From positions 1 through 53,212 of IMG/VR virus record IMGVR_UViG_3300023119_000036: a DNA stretch of 53,212 bases. The stretch is one strand, 5' to 3'. The DNA is from a virus. This document shows positions 47,332 to 53,212 of the stretch, in pieces. Position 1 is the first letter of the stretch. The number at the start of each line of letters is the position of its first letter. The notes below the pieces were generated by a model. It made no database searches. It saw nothing but the letters and a program-made list of their open reading frames with translations, and was not told the DNA's origin. Both the position numbers and the translations under genes were made by a program.

Positions 47332-48263
47332 TAGATAAATCCTTGATCTCTGTTAACAAAATCACCACGTGCAAATTTTTCTAAGCTAAACTGACTTGTA
47401 GCAGATCTTGCATAATTTGGTATAACTGTCACAGTAAATATACTCTGTGTAGGAACATATGTGGTTTGTCCACCTACTGTACATTCTATGTAGTCTACAT
47501 CAGCAGGCATATCTGTTGTGAAATTAGTAATTAGTACAGGTATATTGTTGAAAACATGTTTGCCATAACCATTCAATCTACAAACTGGAGGAGGGTTACC
47601 AACAGAATCACTTTCTCCATAATACATTTTTGTCATTGTTCTTAAAAAATGCAAACATGCTATCCAATATTTTGCATCTGCTTGATTCTCACTAAAAAAT
47701 TCGCCCGTTATAGTAATGTTGTCTGTTTGGCTGTTTTCATATGCATAAAAAGGGTGATTAGTGTGTACAGGATGAACTGCATTATAGTTTGCACTTGATC
47801 CTAAAATTACAGTAGGAGTAAACGGAAATAGCATACTGTTGTCAGTGCTAACAATAGGTGCCATAATTTCTCCGTCTAACAAATCTCCAGGAGCTGTTAT
47901 CTTTACACGCCAATCAAGAGCATCTACTGTTGTGTAATCATCTCTAATTATAGCACGTATAAAATTATCAAACTGTGGTGCTGCTCCATAACCTAAACCT
48001 TGTAAAGCATTAGATGCCATTCTAATAGCAGAGCCAACTCCACTAGAACTACCTCCTCTATTAATTAAGGAATCAACAGCACCTAGTGCATTTGCAACAT
48101 TTTGTAGATTGTTGCCTCTTCCTGAACCAAGATTAGAAAAGGAGGTAGCAACGGTGTTCAGGTCACGTGTGACTCTGTTCACAGTAGATACTGTGTTTAC
48201 CACATTAATCGTGCCTTTGACAATGTCGCCTGCAAGATTGTTAAAAGATGAAAAAATTGACAT
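47331..48263 (-). CDS. gp48: Baseplate tail tube cap, gp48-like
   Basis: A 310-residue protein like gp48/gp54 of T4-like phages. After a helical N-terminus come NFIRAIIRDDYTTVDALDWR, LMFPFTPTVILGSSANYNAV, NHPFYAYENSQTDNITITGE and FLRTMTKMYYGESDSVGNPP, the characteristic tube-fold order. Gp48 caps the baseplate hub and starts the tail tube. It heads the long late transcript on this strand, with AGGAG and a late-type box directly upstream. Confidence 0.82.
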   Translation of the reverse strand: MSIFSSFNNLAGDIVKGTINVVNTVSTVNRVTRDLNTVATSFSNLGSGRGNNLQNVANALGAVDSLINRGGSSSGVGSAIRMASNALQGLGYGAAPQFDNFIRAIIRDDYTTVDALDWRVKITAPGDLLDGEIMAPIVSTDNSMLFPFTPTVILGSSANYNAVHPVHTNHPFYAYENSQTDNITITGEFFSENQADAKYWIACLHFLRTMTKMYYGESDSVGNPPPVCRLNGYGKHVFNNIPVLITNFTTDMPADVDYIECTVGGQTTYVPTQSIFTVTVIPNYARSATSQFSLEKFARGDFVNRDQGFI

Positions 48264-48280
48264 ATAAGGTATCTCCTATA

Positions 48281-48290
48281 GTATTTAGTT
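48281..48290 (-). promoter_or_regulatory. T4-late-like promoter box for gp48 operon
   Basis: The minus strand reads AACTAAATAC followed by TATAGGAG, 17 bases before the gp48 ATG. The box overlaps by two bases the -35 element of the divergent gp55 promoter, so early and late promoters overlap at their upstream edges. Confidence 0.55.
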
Positions 48291-48317
48291 GACAAAATTA
48301 TCCTAGTATATTATAAT
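48289..48317 (+). promoter_or_regulatory. Consensus sigma70 promoter for gp55
   Basis: TTGACA (48289-48294), 17 bases, then TATAAT (48312-48317): a perfect match to the bacterial sigma70 consensus in both boxes and spacing. AGGAG (48331-48335) and the ATG at 48341 follow. It implies strong early expression of the late sigma factor by host polymerase. Confidence 0.88.
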
Positions 48318-48340
48318 AAGTACTGTACATAGGAGTCGTT

Positions 48341-49183
48341 ATGAGAAAAAGAAATTACCTCAACAACAAAGATATTCTAAAGGAAATACATAAATCAAAA
48401 AATACATATAATAGCTTTATAGACAAAGATTATCATCAGTTTGATATTATACTTCCAGATATCGAGAAAATTAATATCAGAACCATTGCTGAAGCAAAGC
48501 GTAACAAGGCAAAAAGACTAAGCACAGAAGATTACGAACTTCGTAAAGGTGCAGGTGAAAAAGTCAAACAGGCAGATTGCGAAATAGATTATAAAACAAT
48601 TACTAAGGAAGAATTAATCTTTCGCATTATGACATTTGATCACATACCAGACGAGCCAGGACGTAAGAAAAATCCTAAGACAGTAGCAGATACCAAAACA
48701 AAATTAAATTTTCCTCCATTTCAACATTATAAATTTAATGAAAACGACGAACTTGTTTGTGTAGGCAAAAGCCATTGGGTAGGCGGAATGGAAAATGGTC
48801 ATTTTTCAAAAGACCACGGTAAAGCAACAGACAATTTAGCACTAATGTGGATGAAGCTATGTGATCGCTATGCAACACGAGGGAATGTACGTGGCTACAC
48901 CTACAATGACGAAATGCGTGGACAAGCAATACTGCAACTTGCACAGATTGGCTTACAGTTTGACGAAAGCAAGTCACAAAACCCATTTGCATATTACACA
49001 GCAGCAGTTACAAACTCGTTTGTGCGTGTTATCAACATTGAAAAACGCAATCAAAACATTAGAGACGACATCCTTGAAATGAATGATCTTAATCCTAGCT
49101 ACACAAGACTGCATGAAGGAGAATGGGAAGCTGCCGTAAAGAGAAACGAAGAAGCTTCTGCAACATCTTTTTCAAAAAAGTAG
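48341..49183 (+). CDS. gp55: Late transcription sigma factor, gp55-like
   Basis: A 280-residue protein. The start YLNNKDILKEI parallels T4 gp55 YVNNKELLQAI. The core near residues 178-240 aligns with T4: GYTYNDEMRGQAILQL, GLQFDESKSQNPFAYYTAAV and NSFVRVINIEKRNQ. Gp55 directs polymerase to late promoters, with the sliding clamp as co-activator. It is longer than T4 gp55 (185 residues) because of about 120 extra residues (35-155) with FPPFQHYKFNENDELVCVG, as in cyanophage homologues. It starts the plus-strand operon, divergent from gp48. Its AGGAG is five bases upstream of the ATG. Confidence 0.9.
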   Translation: MRKRNYLNNKDILKEIHKSKNTYNSFIDKDYHQFDIILPDIEKINIRTIAEAKRNKAKRLSTEDYELRKGAGEKVKQADCEIDYKTITKEELIFRIMTFDHIPDEPGRKKNPKTVADTKTKLNFPPFQHYKFNENDELVCVGKSHWVGGMENGHFSKDHGKATDNLALMWMKLCDRYATRGNVRGYTYNDEMRGQAILQLAQIGLQFDESKSQNPFAYYTAAVTNSFVRVINIEKRNQNIRDDILEMNDLNPSYTRLHEGEWEAAVKRNEEASATSFSKK

Positions 49184-49212
49184 TTGACAACCGTTAAGAA
49201 ATAATATATACT
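49184..49212 (+). promoter_or_regulatory. Sigma70-type promoter for gp47-gp46
   Basis: TTGACA (49184-49189) begins right after the gp55 TAG, followed by exactly 17 bases and TATACT (49207-49212). It gives gp47/gp46 an early promoter apart from that of gp55. No terminator is visible between them, so read-through is also possible. Confidence 0.8.
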
Positions 49213-49239
49213 TTAACAAAGCTATGGAGAATATTAGAT

Positions 49240-50256
49240 TTGTTTAATAAAGCTGCGGTGTTTACGGACATCCATTTTGGTCTTAAAGGCAATAGTCGTG
49301 TTCATAACGAAGATTGCGAAAATTTTGTTGATTGGTTTATTCAAACTGCAAAAGAAAACAACTGTGATACTGCTATTTTCTGCGGAGACTGGCATCATAA
49401 CAGAAATAGTCTAAATCTAACTACAATGGACGCAACTATTCGTAGTTTAGAAAAACTTGGCAAGGCATTTGATAAGTTTTACATGTTTGTAGGCAATCAC
49501 GACTTGTATTACAAAGATAAACGTGAAGTAAGTTCTACAATATTTGGTAAACACATTCCAGGTGTAACTTTTGTTGATGAAATTGTTGAAACAGAAGATG
49601 TAGCACTTGTTCCTTGGCTTGTAGGCGACGAATGGAAAAAAATTCCCAAAATTAAAGCCAAATACATGTTTGGACACTTTGAATTGCCCAGCTTCTACAT
49701 GAATGCTATGGTACAAATGCCAGATCACGGTGAATTAAAGTCAGAACACTTTAAGAATCAAGAGTATGTGTTCTCAGGACACTTCCACAAGCGGCAGAAG
49801 CAGGGTAAGATCCACTACATTGGTAATGCTTTCCCGCACAACTATGCAGATGCTTGGGATGATGAACGTGGCATGATGATATTGGACCGTGAAAACGATG
49901 CAGAACCAGAGTATATCAACTGGCCAGACTGTCCAAAGTACCGTACAGTCAAGTTATCACAATTGATTGACGAGAAAGACACTCTGATCAAACCAAATAT
50001 GTACTTGAGGGTGACTCTTGACTTACCAGTTAGCTATGAAGAAGCAAATTTTCTTAAAGAGACATTTATACAACAGTATAAATGCAGAGAAATCACACTT
50101 ATACCACAAAAACAACTAGAAGAAATTACAACAGACTTAGATATTGCACAGTTTGAAAGTGTAGATCAAATTGTTGCAAGTGAAATTGTTGCACTAGACA
50201 CTGAAAGTTTTGACAAAAACTTATTATTAGACATTTATCATGGATTAGAACAATAA
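49240..50256 (+). CDS. gp47: Recombination nuclease subunit, gp47-like (Mre11/SbcD family)
   Basis: A 338-residue protein with the metallophosphoesterase motifs of Mre11/SbcD: FTDIHFG (Asp10, His12), FCGDWHH (Asp50), VGNHDLY (Asn86, His87), GHFELP (His146) and SGHFHKR (His181, His183). With gp46 it forms the nuclease that resects DNA ends for recombination-dependent replication. The start is TTG at 49240, with GGAGA ten bases upstream; the earlier ATG at 49223 opens only a seven-codon frame ending just inside the gene. The stop lies one base before gp46. Confidence 0.93.
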   Translation: MFNKAAVFTDIHFGLKGNSRVHNEDCENFVDWFIQTAKENNCDTAIFCGDWHHNRNSLNLTTMDATIRSLEKLGKAFDKFYMFVGNHDLYYKDKREVSSTIFGKHIPGVTFVDEIVETEDVALVPWLVGDEWKKIPKIKAKYMFGHFELPSFYMNAMVQMPDHGELKSEHFKNQEYVFSGHFHKRQKQGKIHYIGNAFPHNYADAWDDERGMMILDRENDAEPEYINWPDCPKYRTVKLSQLIDEKDTLIKPNMYLRVTLDLPVSYEEANFLKETFIQQYKCREITLIPQKQLEEITTDLDIAQFESVDQIVASEIVALDTESFDKNLLLDIYHGLEQ

Positions 50257-50257
50257 T

Positions 50258-52030
50258 ATGATTCGTATTAAAGATTTAACAGTTAAGAACTTTATGAGCG
50301 TAGGAAATCAAACACAAGCTGTTGATTTTAATAACGAACGTTTAACACTTGTGCTAGGAGAAAACTTAGATCAAGGCGGAGACGACAGTGGAAGTCGTAA
50401 CGGAACAGGTAAAACGACTATTATTAACGCTCTTTCTTACGCACTGTACGGACAAGCACTTACAAACATCAAAAGAAACAATCTAATTAACAAAACAAAC
50501 TCAAAAGGAATGTTAGTTACACTACATTTTGAGAAAAATGGATTAGATTATAGAATTGAAAGAGGAAGATCTCCAAATGTTCTTAAATTTTATGTAAATG
50601 ATCAAGAACAGGAACTAGTTGACGAATCTCAAGGTGACAGTAGAAAGACTCAAGATTCTATTAATGATCTATTAGGTATGAGTCATGATATGTTTAAACA
50701 TGTTGTTGCACTTAATACGTACTCGGAACCTTTTTTAAGTATGAGAGCAAACGATCAACGTGCCATTATTGAACAATTACTAGGAATAACCCTATTAACT
50801 GAAAAAGCAGAAGCACTAAAAGAACAAACTCGTATTACAAAAGATGCAATTACACAAGAAACTCTTAAAATAGAAGCTATCCAAGCAGCTAACAGTAAAA
50901 TAGAAACAACAATTGAAAGCCTTAAGAAAAATCAAAAGGCATGGTTAGCAAAAAAGAAAACAGATACCGAAAAATTATCTAAAAATATCGAAGAACTTGA
51001 ACGTGTTGACATTGAACAAGAACTCGATAATCACGAAAAATTGCAAAACTGGCAAGAACTGAACAATGCAATTACGGCTCTTAATAAAGAAAAAAGCACA
51101 TTAGAGAGTGCACTGTTACGTGCAACTAAGTCTGTAGAAAAAGCTGAAAAAGAAATCGGAGATTTAGAAGATGCAACTTGTTATACTTGCGGACAAGAAC
51201 TTCATGCAGACAAAAAACAAGAAATTGAGTTAAGAAAAACAAAAGAATTAAACGATGCAATGGCATATCAGACAGAAGTTGCTGGCAAATTACAAGATGT
51301 GCTTAACGGTTTAGATGAAATTGGAAACATTAATGGACGTCCAAACACATTTTATGAAACAATTAAAGAAGCTTACGATCATAGACAAAACGTTGATAGT
51401 CTAAAACAGTCTCTTCTGTCAAAAGAACAAGAAGAAGATCCATACGAAACACAAATTGTAGATTTACAAGAAACCGCACTACAAGACATAAACTGGGATT
51501 CTGTAAACAAACTTACATCGTTCAAAGAACACCAAGAATTTTTGCTAAAATTACTTACAAACAAAGATTCATTTATTCGTAAGAAAATTATTGATCAAAA
51601 TCTTGCATATCTCAATAATCGTCTTACATATTATCTTGATAAACTAGGTTTACCACACCAAGTAGTTTTCCAAAACGACCTTACTGTTGAAATCACACAG
51701 CTAGGACAAGATTTAGACTTTGATAACTTATCGCGAGGCGAACGAAATAGACTAATACTTGGTTTAAGTTTTGCATTCCGCGATGTTTGGGAAAGTTTGT
51801 ATCAGCACATAAACTTATTGTTTATTGATGAGCTTATTGACTCAGGTATGGATACTGCTGGTGTTGAAAATTCACTAGCTATACTAAAGAAAATGACAAG
51901 AGAACGTGATAAAAACATTTTCTTAATTTCGCACAAAGACGAATTAGTAGGTAGAGTAAATCACGTTCTCAAAGTAATAAAGGAAAATGGATTTACAAGT
52001 TATGCTAATGACATTGACATAGTAGAATGA
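50258..52030 (+). CDS. gp46: Recombination ATPase subunit, gp46-like (Rad50/SbcC family)
   Basis: A 590-residue SMC-like ATPase. Walker A is GSRNGTGKTT (about 45-54). A coiled coil runs from about 180 to 440, broken by the zinc hook CYTC (Cys309, Cys312). The signature LSRGERNRL (492-500) is followed by Walker B LLFIDELIDSGMD (521-533). It partners gp47 in end resection. The length is close to T4 gp46 (560). Its TGA overlaps the next ATG (ATGA), so the small ORF is probably translated by coupling. Confidence 0.94.
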   Translation: MIRIKDLTVKNFMSVGNQTQAVDFNNERLTLVLGENLDQGGDDSGSRNGTGKTTIINALSYALYGQALTNIKRNNLINKTNSKGMLVTLHFEKNGLDYRIERGRSPNVLKFYVNDQEQELVDESQGDSRKTQDSINDLLGMSHDMFKHVVALNTYSEPFLSMRANDQRAIIEQLLGITLLTEKAEALKEQTRITKDAITQETLKIEAIQAANSKIETTIESLKKNQKAWLAKKKTDTEKLSKNIEELERVDIEQELDNHEKLQNWQELNNAITALNKEKSTLESALLRATKSVEKAEKEIGDLEDATCYTCGQELHADKKQEIELRKTKELNDAMAYQTEVAGKLQDVLNGLDEIGNINGRPNTFYETIKEAYDHRQNVDSLKQSLLSKEQEEDPYETQIVDLQETALQDINWDSVNKLTSFKEHQEFLLKLLTNKDSFIRKKIIDQNLAYLNNRLTYYLDKLGLPHQVVFQNDLTVEITQLGQDLDFDNLSRGERNRLILGLSFAFRDVWESLYQHINLLFIDELIDSGMDTAGVENSLAILKKMTRERDKNIFLISHKDELVGRVNHVLKVIKENGFTSYANDIDIVE

Positions 52031-52227
52031 TAGACGACGATACACAAGATAAACTTGCAAAAGCATATTTAGAATATTTTAAAGCAAACGAAATATTTGA
52101 ACAGCGCAATTCTGTGCGAACACACAGATATGTTAGAAAGTGTCTTAGAGAAATTAGAGAACTTGCCAAACTTAGAATGGACGAGATACACGTAAAGCAC
52201 CAAACTACAAGGAAAACAAAAAATTGA
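52027..52227 (+). CDS. Small basic protein of unknown function
   Basis: A 66-residue protein, DDDTQDKLAKAYLEYFKANE then a basic helical part (RYVRKCLREIRELAKLRM). No family is recognised. It is translationally coupled to gp46 by the ATGA overlap, and its own TGA overlaps a TTG start of the next gene. Similar small ORFs follow gp46 in other T4-like phages. The lysine/arginine-rich half might bind nucleic acid or a partner; this is a guess. Confidence 0.6.
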   Translation: MIDDDTQDKLAKAYLEYFKANEIFEQRNSVRTHRYVRKCLREIRELAKLRMDEIHVKHQTTRKTKN

Positions 52228-52889
52228 TTACAAATTTTAGAAGTATGCGTCCCGAAACACCCTTTACTCCAGAATGGAATATACACCTCTGGACAACACA
52301 ATATACCAATTTAGAAAATCTAAAGATTATAAGAGATTGGATCACAACTAATGGTCCTATTATCATAGAAAAATACAAAAACGAAAATAAAAATGACGGT
52401 GGTACAGGATTAGGTGACAAAAGTTTAACAGCTACTTTTAGATACTTTGATCTTTTTTATGAAACTAGTAATATAGACGCATTTTTAGATCTAAAAAAAT
52501 TCTTAGAAAGCGAATATAGAAAATTTTGCAAAGAACTTAAAATAAAAACAGAAAAATGTTTTGTAAATTCATGGGCTAACATTGCTCACACTGGACAAAA
52601 AATAGAAAAACACAATCACGGTGCTACACATTATGCGTATCTTAGCGGAAACATGCATTTAGATAATTATGATACACAAACAATATATCATAATCCGTTT
52701 GATCATAATGTTCAATATGCAGTGCCTAATATAGAAGGCGGCATAACCTTATTTCCTAGCTATCTTTATCACAGTTCTACGACCCACAAAGAAGATAACG
52801 ACCGTGTAAGTCTAGCATTTGATATTTTAGTAGAAACTATCTCACCTAAACCAGAAGGCAGACTTTGCACAGACTTTAACAATATATAA
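52224..52889 (+). CDS. 2OG-Fe(II) oxygenase-like protein
   Basis: A 221-residue protein, or 214 if the ATG at 52245 is the start. AAGGAAAA before TTG at 52224 and the TTGA overlap with the previous gene favour the TTG. The C-terminal half has the pattern of phage 2-oxoglutarate oxygenases (2OG-FeII_Oxy_5-like): EKHNHGATHYAYLSGNMHLD, then GGITLFPSYLYHSST, and DRVSLAFDI, which would place two histidines and an arginine in the usual metal and 2OG sites. The substrate is unknown. Such genes are frequent in marine T4-like phages; roles proposed for them are modification of nucleic acid or protein. Confidence 0.72.
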   Translation: MITNFRSMRPETPFTPEWNIHLWTTQYTNLENLKIIRDWITTNGPIIIEKYKNENKNDGGTGLGDKSLTATFRYFDLFYETSNIDAFLDLKKFLESEYRKFCKELKIKTEKCFVNSWANIAHTGQKIEKHNHGATHYAYLSGNMHLDNYDTQTIYHNPFDHNVQYAVPNIEGGITLFPSYLYHSSTTHKEDNDRVSLAFDILVETISPKPEGRLCTDFNNI

Positions 52890-52893
52890 GTTC

Positions 52894-53212
52894 ATGCATT
52901 GGACTTATGAAGGCAAACAAATTGATACTATACCAGATGAATACGAAGGCTTTGTTTATCTCATAACCAATCTAAAGACTGGGCAAAAGTATATAGGCAA
53001 GAAACTAGCAAAGTTTAAAACTACAAAGCCACCTTTAAAAGGCAAAAAGAACAAACGCAGAGGCTACAAAGAATCAGACTGGCGTGACTATTGGGGATCA
53101 TCTGATAGACTCAACGCTGATGTTGAAGCACTAGGCCCAGAAAACTTCACAAGAGAAATTCTATACCTATGCAAAGGCAGGGGCGAAATGTCCTACATAG
53201 AGGCAAGAGAGC
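52894..53212 (+). CDS. GIY-YIG endonuclease, C-terminus cut by window edge
   Basis: The frame from ATG at 52894 stays open to the window end (106 codons). FVYLITNLKTGQKYIGKK is a clear GIY-YIG core, with the catalytic-type arginine expected in the YWGSSDRL region and the Glu in SYIEARE at the edge. It resembles the Seg-type freestanding homing endonucleases of T4. It starts four bases after the oxygenase gene with only a weak TAAG as ribosome site. A repair or other role is possible without the C-terminal DNA-binding part. Confidence 0.8.
   Translation, partial: MHWTYEGKQIDTIPDEYEGFVYLITNLKTGQKYIGKKLAKFKTTKPPLKGKKNKRRGYKESDWRDYWGSSDRLNADVEALGPENFTREILYLCKGRGEMSYIEARE

Noticed and set aside
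49223-49246. A seven-codon ATG frame overlapping the gp47 start
   Set aside because: It could be a leader peptide, but its ATG has no ribosome site of its own and the GGAGA inside it fits as that of gp47.

Overview
This window is part of the genome of a T4-like tailed phage (myovirus) of the marine cyanophage/pelagiphage type. The evidence is a conserved block of T4 baseplate genes (gp48, gp53, gp5-like hub, gp25, gp6) next to the late sigma factor gp55 and the recombination nuclease pair gp47/gp46. The DNA is AT-rich and almost fully coding, and no gap between genes exceeds about 80 bases. No photosynthesis gene, integrase, tRNA or CRISPR array was seen, so the host (cyanobacterium, SAR11-like alphaproteobacterium or other) cannot be fixed from this window.

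Layout. (1) 1-8850, minus strand: a tightly packed operon of surface-chemistry genes. It holds two paralogous twitch-type radical SAM proteins (one cut by the window edge), an SGNH-hydrolase-like protein, three glycosyltransferase-like proteins with DxD motifs, a possible fourth, a repeat-bearing adhesin-like protein and a small unknown protein. Seven of the eight junctions overlap or abut, and the operon lies behind an excellent sigma70-type promoter. (2) 8921-20427, minus strand: tail fibre and adhesin genes. These are two modular proteins sharing a DUF4214-like module at different sites, a trio of paralogous fibre proteins (the last with a tail collar domain) and a 197-residue protein. (3) 20452-48263, minus strand: baseplate genes, including a 5116-residue giant virion protein, gp6, gp25, a gp5-like hub with an M15 peptidase domain, a lambda-lysozyme-like muramidase, a large hub protein, gp53 and gp48. 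(4) 48341-53212, plus strand: gp55, gp47, gp46, a small ORF, a 2OG-Fe(II) oxygenase and a truncated GIY-YIG endonuclease.

How it works together. Two promoter classes can be read by eye. Three sites (before gp55, before gp47 and before the surface-chemistry operon) have TTGACA and TATAAT/TATACT boxes with exactly 17 bases between them, as expected for host sigma70 early transcription. Four structural genes (gp48, gp6, the 197-residue protein and the fibre gene starting at 10225) are preceded at 17-20 bases by an A/T-TAAATAC box that resembles the T4 late promoter read by gp55. The gp55 gene is divergent from gp48, and their early and late promoters overlap in one 77-base gap. The most novel parts are the radical SAM/glycosyltransferase operon, the DUF4214-like module that interrupts a Calx-beta-like domain, and the giant baseplate protein with FG-GAP-like propeller segments.
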